Source: Cognataquiflexum nitidum (GTDB lineage: Bacteria; Bacteroidota; Bacteroidia; Cytophagales; Cyclobacteriaceae). Taken from it: DNA of 64,000 bases. The stretch covers positions 18,957-82,956 of the forward strand of contig NZ_JAKZAM010000023.1 in NCBI RefSeq assembly GCF_022538055.1, read 5' to 3'. Within the stretch, counting starts at the first letter, position 1; the number at the start of each line of letters is the position of its first letter. The position numbers and the translations under genes are program-made. Shown one piece after another: positions 9,492 to 18,240 of the stretch. Under the pieces are notes generated by a model that searched no databases, was not told the DNA's origin, and saw only the letters and a program-made list of their open reading frames with translations.

Positions 9492-9821
9492 GTGGAAGAT
9501 CACAGAGGAAATGACAGAGAAGAAATCTTCTCAAAAAGAGTAAAGGCAGGTAAGAGGACTTACTTTTTTGATGTAAAATCAACAAAATCAAACGACTATT
9601 ACCTCACCATTACAGAGAGTAAAAGAAGAATGCAGGGCGATAATTTTGTTTTTGAGAAACATAAAATATTTCTCTATAAAGAAGATTTTGGTAAATTCAT
9701 TGAAGCTTTGCAAAATGCTGTTGACCACGTCAAAAATGACCTGATGCCAGAAGTAGATTTCTCTCAATATGACACAGAGGAATCTGAAACAGAATTCGAC
9801 GACGAGCTAAAGTGGGAGTAA
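9492..9821 (+). CDS. DUF3276 family PUR-like nucleic-acid-binding protein
   Basis: A 109-residue protein of the Bacteroidota DUF3276 family, which is related to the eukaryotic PUR-alpha repeat and the Borrelia EbfC/BpuR-type nucleic-acid binders. The conserved stretch KRTYFFDVKSTKSNDYYLTI, the basic SKRRMQ segment, and FLYKEDFGKFIEAL are typical of a PUR repeat; the C-terminus is acidic (TEESETEFDDELKWE). The start is GTG at 9492, the only sensible start in frame, because the nearby ATG (9514) is in another frame. The function is probably single-stranded DNA or RNA binding; the target is unknown. It stands alone between the candidate RNA and the AI-2E gene. Confidence 0.85.
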   Translation: MEDHRGNDREEIFSKRVKAGKRTYFFDVKSTKSNDYYLTITESKRRMQGDNFVFEKHKIFLYKEDFGKFIEALQNAVDHVKNDLMPEVDFSQYDTEESETEFDDELKWE

Positions 9822-9942
9822 TCTCTACTTTTTAAAAAATAGGGAAAAAGGAATCTTTACAACGGGATTTGAAGTGGTTTGAATTATTCCACCTTAATAT
9901 TTACCAAAGTGAATATTTCTTTTTCCTATCTTTCCTTTACAT

Positions 9943-11025
9943 ATGAAAAAGCCTGTCGTTGTTCTCTTACTTTTTATAGCAGTTCTTGGCGTTATAGGCT
10001 GGTATTTCTCAAACATCACCTTATATTTTATTTTTTCTTTGGTATTGGCTGCAATACTTCGTCCATTGACCAACAGGTTAAACTCGTTTCATATAATCGG
10101 TCAACACACCCCTAGGTGGCTTGCAATTTTACTGTCTTTTGGCTTGGTCCTTACCTTAATTTTCCTGATCAGTTTGCTTTTTATACCTCTTATCAGCGCT
10201 CAGATAAAGGTTATTTCATCGTATGATCTTGATTACCTTTATGAACAGATCCAAAACCCCGTAGGGAAAATTGAAGATTTATTGATCAAATACGAAATAG
10301 TGAAAAGTGATCCGGGCTTTCTCATCCTCCAAGTCAGGGAAACATTAATCTCTAGCTTTGGGTCAATCAATTATCAAGAAATCGTCAACACAATAGTCAA
10401 TACAACAAGTTCTTTTTTGGTGGGAGTGATGGCTGTTGGGTTTATTTCATTTTTTCTGTTACTTGAAAATGGGCTTTTGAGAAGAAATATCATGGACCTG
10501 ATTCCCAATTCCTATTTCGAATTATCAGTATCGACATTCAATAAGGTAGAAAGATTACTGTCAAATTATCTTATAGCCCTCCTGATTCAGATTACTTGCA
10601 TTTTTTCATTGGCTGCCATAGGACTCACATTGATGGAAATTGACTACGCCTTGACAATAGCCATGTTTGCCGCTGTAGCAAATCTCATTCCCTATGCCGG
10701 ACCGATTTTGGGTGCTACTTTCGGGGTAATAGTTGGCCTTTCTACCGGAAACTTTGAAAATTCCAACGAGATTACTTTCATGATAGTAAAGATTCTTTCG
10801 GTATTTGGCGTTGTTCAATTAACTGACAACATCATATTGCAGCCATTGATTTTCTCCAAATCTGTAAAAGCACATCCTCTTGAAATTTTTGTGATTATCT
10901 TTGCCGGTGCGAAAATCGCCGGTATCCTTGGGATGATCTTTGCAATTCCGGTTTACACCATTTTCAGGGTATCCGTATTGGAATTTTACCGGGGCTACCG
11001 AGAATACAGAATCTTTAAAATGTAA
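9943..11025 (+). CDS. AI-2E family transporter, inner membrane
   Basis: A 360-residue polytopic membrane protein with about seven to eight hydrophobic helices. Family marks are the N-terminal pair of helices with the LAAILRPLTNRL turn, a soluble stretch at about 90-155, the GVMAVGFISFFLLLENG segment, the conserved ANLIPYAGPILGATFGVI, and the C-terminal AKIAGILGMIFAIPVYTI. Members export autoinducer-2 or other small molecules, or act as sodium/proton antiporters, so the name does not settle the substrate. It lies 14 bp before ychF and is probably co-transcribed with it. A second, divergent member is at 20375-21481. Confidence 0.9.
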   Translation: MKKPVVVLLLFIAVLGVIGWYFSNITLYFIFSLVLAAILRPLTNRLNSFHIIGQHTPRWLAILLSFGLVLTLIFLISLLFIPLISAQIKVISSYDLDYLYEQIQNPVGKIEDLLIKYEIVKSDPGFLILQVRETLISSFGSINYQEIVNTIVNTTSSFLVGVMAVGFISFFLLLENGLLRRNIMDLIPNSYFELSVSTFNKVERLLSNYLIALLIQITCIFSLAAIGLTLMEIDYALTIAMFAAVANLIPYAGPILGATFGVIVGLSTGNFENSNEITFMIVKILSVFGVVQLTDNIILQPLIFSKSVKAHPLEIFVIIFAGAKIAGILGMIFAIPVYTIFRVSVLEFYRGYREYRIFKM

Positions 11026-11039
11026 AAAAACAATCTTAA

Positions 11040-12137
11040 ATGGCTTTACAATGTGGCATCGTTGGCTTACCCAACGTTGGAAAATCAACTTTATTCAACG
11101 CACTTTCCGCTGCAAAAGCTGAAGCTGCAAACTTTCCTTTCTGTACAATAGAACCAAATGTCGGAGTAGTAACCGTTCCGGACCAAAGGTTAGCTGTTTT
11201 AGAGAAGCTAGTAAATCCAAACCGCGTTGTACCAACCGTTATTGAGTTTGTCGACATCGCAGGATTGGTCAAGGGAGCTAGCAAAGGAGAAGGTTTGGGA
11301 AATAAATTTCTCGCTAATATCAGGGAAGTCGATGCAGTGATCCATGTGATCAGGTGCTTTGATGATGAGAACATTGTGCACGTTGCCGGTGGTGTTGACC
11401 CGGAATTTGACAAAGAAGTCATCGACACCGAACTGCAGCTCAAAGATTTAGAATCAATTGATAAAAAAATAGCCAGGATAGAAAAAATAGCCAAATCCGG
11501 AGATGCAAGAGCACGAAAAGACCTGGAAGTTCTCCAAACATTCAAAACAGAACTCGAAGCAGGTAAAAATGCACGTGCAGTTTCGATCGACAAAGAGGAA
11601 TTTGAAGCTGTTAGAGACTTACATCTTTTGACCATCAAGCCTGTGCTGTATGTCGCCAATGTGGATGAAAAAAGTCTTTCTACCGGCAATAAATATGTAG
11701 ATCAGCTAAGAGAAAAAGTAAAAGAAGAGCATGCCGACGTAATCATCCTATGTGCTGCTATTGAATCCCAAATTGCAGAATTGGACGATGCAGAAGAAAA
11801 AGCAATGTTTTTGGGAGAATATGGACTCGATGAAAGCGGTTTGAACAAATTGATTTCAGGAGCTTACAAGCTGCTTGATTTAATTACTTATTTTACCGCA
11901 GGTGTTCAGGAAGTAAGGGCATGGACCATCAAAAAAGGATGGAAAGCACCACAAGCGGCCGGAGTAATCCACACTGATTTTGAACGAGGATTTATAAAAG
12001 CTGAAGTTATCAAGCTTTCGGATTATGAAATGTATAAATCAGAGGCGGGTTGTAGGGAAAATGGCAAAATATCGATTGAGGGCAAAGAATATGTCGTTCA
12101 AGATGGAGATATCATGCATTTTAGATTCAATGTATAA
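11040..12137 (+). CDS. ychF: YchF/OLA1-type P-loop ATPase, redox-regulated
   Basis: A 365-residue Obg-related P-loop protein that prefers ATP over GTP. G1 GLPNVGKST lies at residues 9-17, G3 DIAGLVKGASKGEG at about 75, and the non-standard base-recognition motif NVDE in LYVANVDEKS replaces NKxD, as in all YchF proteins. A coiled-coil insertion (about 128-200) and a C-terminal TGS domain (about 278-362, ending GDIMHFRFNV) complete the fold. It binds ribosomes and affects stress responses and translation in other bacteria. The start ATG at 11040 is 14 bp after the AI-2E stop. A promoter for cas6 begins only about 22 bp after its end. Confidence 0.97.
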   Translation: MALQCGIVGLPNVGKSTLFNALSAAKAEAANFPFCTIEPNVGVVTVPDQRLAVLEKLVNPNRVVPTVIEFVDIAGLVKGASKGEGLGNKFLANIREVDAVIHVIRCFDDENIVHVAGGVDPEFDKEVIDTELQLKDLESIDKKIARIEKIAKSGDARARKDLEVLQTFKTELEAGKNARAVSIDKEEFEAVRDLHLLTIKPVLYVANVDEKSLSTGNKYVDQLREKVKEEHADVIILCAAIESQIAELDDAEEKAMFLGEYGLDESGLNKLISGAYKLLDLITYFTAGVQEVRAWTIKKGWKAPQAAGVIHTDFERGFIKAEVIKLSDYEMYKSEAGCRENGKISIEGKEYVVQDGDIMHFRFNV

Positions 12138-12159
12138 CAAAATTTATAAAATTAATTTG

Positions 12160-12167
12160 TACTTTTG
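12160..12167 (+). promoter_or_regulatory. -7 element TACTTTTG upstream of cas6
   Basis: TACTTTTG matches TAnnTTTG exactly, giving a leader of about 70 nt before the GTG at 12245. No TTG is seen at the -33 position. The element implies cas6 can be transcribed apart from ychF. Confidence 0.5.
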
Positions 12168-12182
12168 CAAGAACCGTGAAAA

Positions 12183-12212
12183 ATGCGAATAACAATTAAA
12201 AGCAAAATTTAA
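12183..12212 (+). other. possible 9-codon upstream ORF in cas6 leader
   Basis: ATG at 12183 opens a frame of nine codons (MRITIKSKI) that closes at TAA 12210-12212. Its first residues echo the start of Cas6 (MRIRLIF), and both starts lie in a similar CCGTGA context. It may be a decoy or duplicated start; translation is not shown. Confidence 0.2.
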
Positions 12213-12244
12213 ATTATTGTTTCATTTCTATTTTTAACAAAACC

Positions 12245-13114
12245 GTGAGAATAAGATTAATATTTTCGTTAAAAAACAAAGGGGCTTATTTACCCTTCCA
12301 TCACCAGTACATCTTGGCTCAATTCTTAAAAGGATTGATAGTGAAAGGTGGCAGGGAGGATTTTTTTAACTACAATTACTTCAATTTCTCTGGTCTAAAA
12401 GGTCAGACCAAAGTAAGTCGAAGCGGACTTCACTACTACTCGAGCTTAGTCACTCTAGTGCTTTCATCACCCAATGAAGAATTTATGGACTATTTGCTGG
12501 AGCAGGTATTCGAAACTCCTAAAATTGAGTTAGGAAACCTTATCCTTTCCCCTGAGTACACAGAACAGGAAACGGAGCCAACATTAGAGGTGTCAAACAA
12601 GTTTGTTTGTATCTCTCCATTGGTGTTGCTCACTCCTGCTTTCAATGATGAGTCAGGAAAAAGATTTATCAACCCGGATACAGATGAATTCTCTGATCTG
12701 TTGTATGAATCTACCCTGACTAGGATGGAAAGATCAGGATGGTACAACCAAGAACAAATGGAATCCTTCTACAAATTCCAAGTTGTGCCTGACATGAATT
12801 ATGTAAATAAGTTGAGAGAGCAGCAGAAGAAATTTGCTAGAATCTACTCCGTTTACGACATGGATGTCAAATATGAAGTTAGAGGGTATACCTTGCCTTT
12901 TACTTTGTACGCAGCTCCAGAGGTACAGGACTTCGTGTTTAAGTGCGGATTGGGTGCATTTACCCACAAAGGATTTGGTATGCTAGACCTTGCCAACCAT
13001 GCTCCTAACCAACGCGCTGAGCCCTATAAGTTCAAGAGAGAAGGTTTCATTCCTTACAAAGCCCAAGACAGACCTAAGTCCGGGGAAATGGAAGAAGGAC
13101 AAGAGGAACTTTAA
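12245..13114 (+). CDS. cas6: stand-alone Cas6-family endoribonuclease
   Basis: A 289-residue protein with the tandem ferredoxin-like layout of Cas6, which cuts CRISPR precursor RNA within repeats. Marks are the N-terminal strand MRIRLIFSLK, an early histidine pair (H19-H20 in YLPFHHQYIL) where Cas6 often has its catalytic histidine, the LVLSSP strand, and the C-terminal glycine-rich loop GLGAFTHKGFGML (about 235-247). An unusual acidic tail (GEMEEGQEEL) ends the protein. It starts with GTG, with no ATG alternative in frame. No other cas gene and no CRISPR array is in this window, so it is either a trans-acting processor for arrays elsewhere or has another RNA target. It is followed by a very strong terminator. 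Confidence 0.82.
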   Translation: MRIRLIFSLKNKGAYLPFHHQYILAQFLKGLIVKGGREDFFNYNYFNFSGLKGQTKVSRSGLHYYSSLVTLVLSSPNEEFMDYLLEQVFETPKIELGNLILSPEYTEQETEPTLEVSNKFVCISPLVLLTPAFNDESGKRFINPDTDEFSDLLYESTLTRMERSGWYNQEQMESFYKFQVVPDMNYVNKLREQQKKFARIYSVYDMDVKYEVRGYTLPFTLYAAPEVQDFVFKCGLGAFTHKGFGMLDLANHAPNQRAEPYKFKREGFIPYKAQDRPKSGEMEEGQEEL

Positions 13115-13150
13115 AACAATAAAACCGGCCACAAGCCGGTTTTATTGTTT
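13114..13150. terminator. strong bidirectional terminator between cas6 and PQQ dehydrogenase
   Basis: A perfect 16-bp stem, AAACAATAAAACCGGC paired with GCCGGTTTTATTGTTT, with a 5-base loop. It overlaps the cas6 stop and ends 34 bp from the stop of the convergent gene, so it can serve both. Confidence 0.92.
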
Positions 13151-13183
13151 ACTTTCTTTTTTCTTTCTCGGTATCACCATTTT

Positions 13184-15886
13184 TCAATCAGGTTTAAATC
13201 TGACAGTATTCATCAGAAATGAGCCCCAAATATCTACCCCTGTTTCAGTATGAAAAATAATGTACAGATCTTCCCTACCATTCGTTTCTTCTATTTTCAG
13301 ACTGTAATCAAACCATTTAGTCTGTTTGCTTTTTGGCCTGTTTTCTTCACTGAGAACCGGAGTTTTCCCAATTAACTTCCCGTCTACACCACCGACTCTC
13401 ACTTCAAACCAACCTGATTTCTTATTCGGATCAAGAGAAAAAACCATCTTTTTTACCTCTCTTAGGTCAATTCCATTGAATACGATATAGGAACGACTTT
13501 CAGTAAACTTGACCATTTTTGTATCCTGCCAATTGGCTTTTGCCGTACCTTCAAAATAATCAGCATCGGCAGCCAATAACATAGGGTTTCTCAGCACAAC
13601 CTGTTCCCTTCTCAGTATTGGCGCAATTTCATTTGCACCTTTATCCTGATAGCTTACGGTCAAGAGATATGTCCCATTCAAATCCCTTTTGGCATGTTGG
13701 TTTAAATTCAAAACACCTTGCGCAGCAATCCGGTTTTTGGGATTAGATTGCTTATTTGGAGATAAGGAAAGCACATAATCCACCATCGATTCAATGTCTC
13801 CTTTTGGTAGATGGGAGTGGCTTGGCATCTGTCGCTCGCCCCAAACTCCACCACCACCATTTGTAATTTTTTGAACCAAATAATTTTTCCCTTCCGGATT
13901 ATTTTCATATTTGACCGCCACCGAGGCATAACTTGGCCCAATGGAAGGGTTATCTATACCATGACAGGCGTTGCATCCACTCTTTACGGTAAGGTTTTGT
14001 CCCAACAATGTTGCTGAGGGCATTTCCTGCTGATGCCCTTCTGCAGCTTCTACCCTATCGAAGCCATTCTTCAAATAATCCCATGTGACCATAATCTTAT
14101 CCATCGGAATGACGCCATCTTCACGGTCTGTGACAGTCACCTGATAGTCAAGGACGGGGTTTTCCCAATAAAAAGACTGGTTTTTGTCCATTTGAATTGT
14201 AATTACAGGGGGCTCATTGCCCACTGTAACTTCGAGTTGGTAGGTGTCAATTTTCCCCTCATTGTCTGTGACGGTCAGGGTAGGTTTGAAAATTCCGGTT
14301 TTCTCATAGGTGAATGTGGGATTTCGTTCCTTCGACTGTATTTTCCCTGTCCCTTCAAAATCCCATCCATAGGTCAACAAGCTGTCGCCTTCATCAAAAT
14401 CCATGCTTCCCGCACTCGAAAATTGAACTGTAAAAGGCGCAGCACCCTGGTTTTTATCCGCAGCCGCTTTGGCCACAGGCTTTCGGTTACCTGCACTGAA
14501 TTCTATTTTGTACAATCCTGAGTCGTCATTTTGAGCTGACCAATAAGTCCCATATTCGAGTACATAAAGAGAACCGTCGGGTCCAAACTGCATGTCCACC
14601 GGTTTATCAAAAACTACCGTGGGAAGAAACCTTTCCATGGAATCCAAATCAGAATTCTCATCCATCGTGACAGTGAATATCCAATTCCGCATCCAATCAT
14701 AGATAAACAGTTTGCCATGATAGTATTTTGGGAATTTCACCTCTGTCTTTGGAAACAAGTCGTGGTAATAAACCGGTCCTGCCATGGCATTGCGCCCTCC
14801 TGAACCTAGCTGTGGAAATTCCTCAGAATCGGCATAGGGATACCATATAAATGCCGGTTGGGCGGGCGGAAGTTGTTTGACTCCGGTATTGTTTGGAGAA
14901 TTATTTACCGGTGCCTTGGGATCATATTCAAAAATGCTTTGCTGCTTATCAAAATCATAATACCAATATGGCTTATTGTTGGCAATCAGATATGGCCAAC
15001 CAAAGAAGCCTGCTTTCTTGGCTTGATTGACTTCATCGTAACCTCTCGGTCCTCTTTGAAGACTGTCTTTTGTGGCATCAGGTCCCACTTCTCCCCAATA
15101 TAAATACCCGTTCTTTTGATCTACCGAAATTCGGAATGGGTTTCTATTTCCCTTGACATAAATCTCAGGACGGGTATCAGGAGTTCCTACCGGAAAAAGA
15201 TTGCCCTCAGGAATAGTATATGTCCCATCTGCCTGAGGTGTAATTCTCAATATCCCTCCCCGAAGGTCATTGCTATTGCCGGAACTTCTCTGCGCATCGA
15301 CGTTTTCAGGCCTTCCCTTTCGCTCATCGATGGGATTGAAGCTGTCAGATTCGAAAGGAGTAGTGTCATCACCAAGTGAAAGGAAAAGATTCCCTTTGTG
15401 ATCAAACTCAATTGAGCCACCACTATGGCAACAACCCCTAAAATGGGGAATCTCCAACATGATTTTTTCAGATGACATGTCTATCATGTCCTCTACAAGC
15501 GTAAATCTTGACAACCGGTTGATGCTGACAGGTCCTACAGGAGCATAGTAAAGGTAAATCCAATTATTTTTATCAAAGCCGGGATCCTTTGCCAATCCCA
15601 ACAATCCATCTTCCCCATCAAAGTAAACGTTTAGAAAACCGATTTCTTTGGTCCCTCCATTTGAGGGCTCATACATTTTGACTTTCCCTTTTCTCTCAAT
15701 GAATATCACCCTCCCATCACTAAGCACTTCCAATTCCATGGGTTCATCCAGTTTTTCCACCAATGCGACTTTGGTAAAGCGGCTATCCTCCGGTTTTTCG
15801 GTGACAAATTTCTCCTCCTCTGTTTGGCAGGAGGAAAAAATAGTAAGCATCGCTGAAAAAAGAATAATGGCAAAAAGAGATTTCAT
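13184..15886 (-). CDS. PQQ-dependent sugar dehydrogenase fused to PKD and cytochrome c
   Basis: A 900-residue lipoprotein; the start at 15886 gives MKSLFAIILFSAMLTIFSSC with a lipobox cysteine, whereas the frame can be extended to 15976 without a signal. Domains: a beta-propeller glucose/sorbosone dehydrogenase (about 35-455, with GGCCHSGGSIEFDHKGNLF-like and GRDPFR-like segments GNRNPFRISVD), a PKD domain (about 465-555, YGWDFEGTG), an Ig-like stretch, a c-type cytochrome with CNACH at about 638-642 and a distal methionine in QMPSHSH, and a C-terminal CBM6-like sandwich (about 760-900). It would oxidise sugars outside the cytoplasm and pass electrons to its own haem. It is a known Bacteroidota architecture; the substrate is unknown. 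Confidence 0.9.
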   Translation of the reverse strand: MKSLFAIILFSAMLTIFSSCQTEEEKFVTEKPEDSRFTKVALVEKLDEPMELEVLSDGRVIFIERKGKVKMYEPSNGGTKEIGFLNVYFDGEDGLLGLAKDPGFDKNNWIYLYYAPVGPVSINRLSRFTLVEDMIDMSSEKIMLEIPHFRGCCHSGGSIEFDHKGNLFLSLGDDTTPFESDSFNPIDERKGRPENVDAQRSSGNSNDLRGGILRITPQADGTYTIPEGNLFPVGTPDTRPEIYVKGNRNPFRISVDQKNGYLYWGEVGPDATKDSLQRGPRGYDEVNQAKKAGFFGWPYLIANNKPYWYYDFDKQQSIFEYDPKAPVNNSPNNTGVKQLPPAQPAFIWYPYADSEEFPQLGSGGRNAMAGPVYYHDLFPKTEVKFPKYYHGKLFIYDWMRNWIFTVTMDENSDLDSMERFLPTVVFDKPVDMQFGPDGSLYVLEYGTYWSAQNDDSGLYKIEFSAGNRKPVAKAAADKNQGAAPFTVQFSSAGSMDFDEGDSLLTYGWDFEGTGKIQSKERNPTFTYEKTGIFKPTLTVTDNEGKIDTYQLEVTVGNEPPVITIQMDKNQSFYWENPVLDYQVTVTDREDGVIPMDKIMVTWDYLKNGFDRVEAAEGHQQEMPSATLLGQNLTVKSGCNACHGIDNPSIGPSYASVAVKYENNPEGKNYLVQKITNGGGGVWGERQMPSHSHLPKGDIESMVDYVLSLSPNKQSNPKNRIAAQGVLNLNQHAKRDLNGTYLLTVSYQDKGANEIAPILRREQVVLRNPMLLAADADYFEGTAKANWQDTKMVKFTESRSYIVFNGIDLREVKKMVFSLDPNKKSGWFEVRVGGVDGKLIGKTPVLSEENRPKSKQTKWFDYSLKIEETNGREDLYIIFHTETGVDIWGSFLMNTVRFKPD

Positions 15887-15946
15887 GGGTCTAATGGGTT
15901 TCAGATTAGACCCAAGATATAGAAAATAAGATTTAATTAAACAAAA

Positions 15947-15971
15947 AAATCCCCTAGAGGCTAGGGGATTT
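15947..15971 (-). terminator. terminator of the small OM barrel gene
   Basis: An 11-bp perfect stem (AAATCCCCTAG / CTAGGGGATTT) with a 3-base loop, followed on the minus strand by TTTTTTGT. It separates the barrel gene at 15994 from the dehydrogenase gene. Confidence 0.88.
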
Positions 15972-15993
15972 AACAAATGGATTGTGGAGTCAT

Positions 15994-16572
15994 TTAAAAT
16001 TTAAAGGAGAGGCCTAGCATCAACTGTTGGTATCTGAAATCACCATCCCCGGTAAAGACATTATCAATGTTTACCGTTTGCCCATTGAGCACTCTCTCAT
16101 ACCTGAGATCCAATCCGACATTTCCAAGGTTGAGTCCAATTCCAAATTGATAGCCTGCATTGAATTTGTCAAATTCGAAATCCCTCAATTCGTCTTCTAT
16201 GTAGTAATGGAAAGAAGGTCCGGCAAAAACTGAAACTAGAGATCCCAGCAGATTTAATCCAACCAGTACAGGCGCATCAAGTCGTTGGGTTTGCAATTGG
16301 ACTGAATTGATTTCTGATTTTAAATTGGTATAGTTAAGTTCCGGTCTCAAAAAAACCGGCCCTGCATTTACCTTCCCAAATAATCCCAAATGGTAACCAA
16401 GGTTATTTTTTGGATCTCCCCAAATCGCCTCAGCATCCTTAAAATACTGTCCGTTTGAATTGTAATTTAATCCTCCTTTGATTCCAAACCCTCCTCCGGT
16501 TTGAGAATAACCTGAATGGTAAAATACCATCAGGACAAACATGAGTAAGCTCGCTTTGATTGTAGTTTTCAT
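15994..16572 (-). CDS. small outer-membrane beta-barrel protein (PorT-like)
   Basis: A 192-residue exported protein. The start at 16572 gives a normal signal peptide MKTTIKASLLMFVLMVFYHS ending YSQ; an upstream in-frame ATG at 16611 would place 13 extra residues before it. After GGGFGIKGGLNYNS the protein alternates strands as in the OMP_b-brl_2/PorT group, for example PVFLRPELNYTNLKS, GLNLLGSLVSVFAGPSFHYY and GLDLRYERVLNG, and ends LMLGLSFKF with a C-terminal phenylalanine. The role is unknown. It is followed by a clear terminator, so it is monocistronic. Confidence 0.85.
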   Translation of the reverse strand: MKTTIKASLLMFVLMVFYHSGYSQTGGGFGIKGGLNYNSNGQYFKDAEAIWGDPKNNLGYHLGLFGKVNAGPVFLRPELNYTNLKSEINSVQLQTQRLDAPVLVGLNLLGSLVSVFAGPSFHYYIEDELRDFEFDKFNAGYQFGIGLNLGNVGLDLRYERVLNGQTVNIDNVFTGDGDFRYQQLMLGLSFKF

Positions 16573-16840
16573 AATAGTTGGTTTATGTGAATTAAAATTT
16601 GTTTTCAGCAAATAACATTATGGTTGGCGCAAATCTGACAATTCTTTTTTGAGCAATTGTTAATCTTTGCAAACACATTCATCTGATTTGCTGTTAGTAA
16701 ACGTATATCTTCCGGATTCTTGTATAATTTAAATGTCCATCATTCAAATGTCTTTATAGACAGCAACCGAATCCCAAGAATGTCAATTATCTAAAATCAT
16801 GCCTCATTCAAGTTCAATAGTCAAAAAAGTCAATAAGATT

Positions 16841-17944
16841 ATGGCCTTTTCTAAAAAAATCCTTTATCTGGTGTTAATACCCACTTTCAGTCTTTTCGTG
16901 TTTTCCTGCTCACAGGCAGAAAATGGAAAACAAAAAAGTGAAAATTCCGATGCTCCTGAAGAAATTTATGATGGACCGACAGCTTTTGCCACTTTTGCAG
17001 GTGGGTGCTTTTGGTGTATAGAAGCTCCTTTTGAGGGAGTTGACGGTATTGTATCTGTAGTTTCTGGCTATGCCGGTGGCAAAGAAAAAAATCCAACCTA
17101 TTCGGATGTATCAGGAGGAAAAACAACCCACAGAGAATCTGTACAAGTCACTTATAACCCTGATATCATCAGCTACTCGGAGATACTGGAAATTTTCTGG
17201 CAGCAATTTGAACCGACTGACGAAGGAGGTTCATTTTACGACAGGGGATTTCAATACACTTCTGCGGTGTTTTATCATGACAAAATCCAAAAGGAAGTTG
17301 CTAAAGCTTCCCTACAAAAGCTTTCCCAATCAGGTAAATTTGACAAACCCATCGTGACTCCTTTGATCAAGTTTACTAATTTTTATCCGGCGGAAGATTA
17401 CCATCAGGATTATTACAAAAAAAACCCGACCGAATATTATGCTTATAGAACAGGTTCGGGAAGGGATGCATTTATTGCAAAACATTGGCCCGTAAAATTG
17501 GAAGACAAATACAAAAAACCTTCTGACTCAGAGTTGAAAAAAAGGCTTACCGACCTTCAATACCAAGTCACCATGCATGAGGAGACTGAAAGGGCCTTTT
17601 CTAATGAATATAATGGCAACAAAGAAGAAGGAATCTATGTCTGCATTGTTTCGGGTGTGCCTTTGTTCAGTTCTTCGGATAAATATGAGTCCTATTCAGG
17701 TTGGCCGAGTTTCACCAAACCTCTCGATGCCCGTGTCATCGGCAAACCGACCGATACCGCTTACGGCATGATGCGTGTGGAAGTCAGGAGCAAACTCGGT
17801 GATTCCCATCTCGGGCACGTATTCAATGACGGACCCGAACCTACCAATCTCCGTTATTGTATGAATTCAGCAGCCATGAAATTCATTCCAAAAAAAGATA
17901 TGGAAAAAGAAGGTTACAAAGATTGGCTTTGGGTAGTCGATTAA
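16841..17944 (+). CDS. msrAB: bifunctional peptide methionine sulfoxide reductase MsrA-MsrB, lipoprotein
   Basis: A 367-residue repair enzyme for both epimers of methionine sulfoxide. The start at 16841 (MAFSKKILYL) gives a signal ending in VFSCSQA with a lipobox cysteine near residue 23; a start at 16799 is possible. The MsrA domain carries FAGGCFWC with the nucleophile C56 and FDRGFQY-like FYDRGFQYTSAVF. The MsrB domain (about 235-367) has SGWPSF, LGHVFNDGP and RYCMNSAAMKF with its catalytic cysteine near 344; it lacks the two CxxC zinc pairs of other MsrB proteins. It would act on envelope proteins. It is a single gene. Confidence 0.95.
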   Translation: MAFSKKILYLVLIPTFSLFVFSCSQAENGKQKSENSDAPEEIYDGPTAFATFAGGCFWCIEAPFEGVDGIVSVVSGYAGGKEKNPTYSDVSGGKTTHRESVQVTYNPDIISYSEILEIFWQQFEPTDEGGSFYDRGFQYTSAVFYHDKIQKEVAKASLQKLSQSGKFDKPIVTPLIKFTNFYPAEDYHQDYYKKNPTEYYAYRTGSGRDAFIAKHWPVKLEDKYKKPSDSELKKRLTDLQYQVTMHEETERAFSNEYNGNKEEGIYVCIVSGVPLFSSSDKYESYSGWPSFTKPLDARVIGKPTDTAYGMMRVEVRSKLGDSHLGHVFNDGPEPTNLRYCMNSAAMKFIPKKDMEKEGYKDWLWVVD

Positions 17945-17994
17945 AAACCTACACACAGAGGGGTAGTTACAACGCTTAGCGCCTACTACAAACT

Positions 17995-18240
17995 TCACTC
18001 AACCAGCGTATTGATATTGTACGCGAAAGTGCCATTCCGCATGAGTAGGGCATTCTCCGTAAAATTCTTTTCTCCAAAATTCTGATTGAAACGCTCTTCT
18101 AATTGTCGTGACAGTGTAATGACAATTAGCCTTCCATATTCGGCACGTTTATGTTCCAAAATAAAGTCATTAATCCGCTTTCCTGCTTGCCAATAAAGTA
18201 AGGTCATTGCACTGTTTACTTGAGATAGTGCCCCGGAATG
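17995..18240 (-). pseudogene. DUF1016 (YhcG-type) N-terminal remnant
   Basis: Minus-strand codons from about 18240 read LSQVNSAMTLLYWQAGKRIN, then HKRAEYGRLIVITLSRQLEERF and NFGEKNF, which is the N-terminal DUF1016 helix region found before the PDDEXK nuclease domain of YhcG. The frame stops at 17995 after about 82 codons; the neighbouring frame continues with RRM and LSRTIS, close to the expected next motif, so a frameshift is likely. The start and the whole nuclease domain are missing. The remnant abuts another broken gene on the opposite strand. Confidence 0.7.

Noticed and set aside
14033..14521. A 162-residue frame antisense to the PQQ dehydrogenase
   Set aside because: It lies wholly inside a well-conserved gene on the other strand and shows no family motifs.
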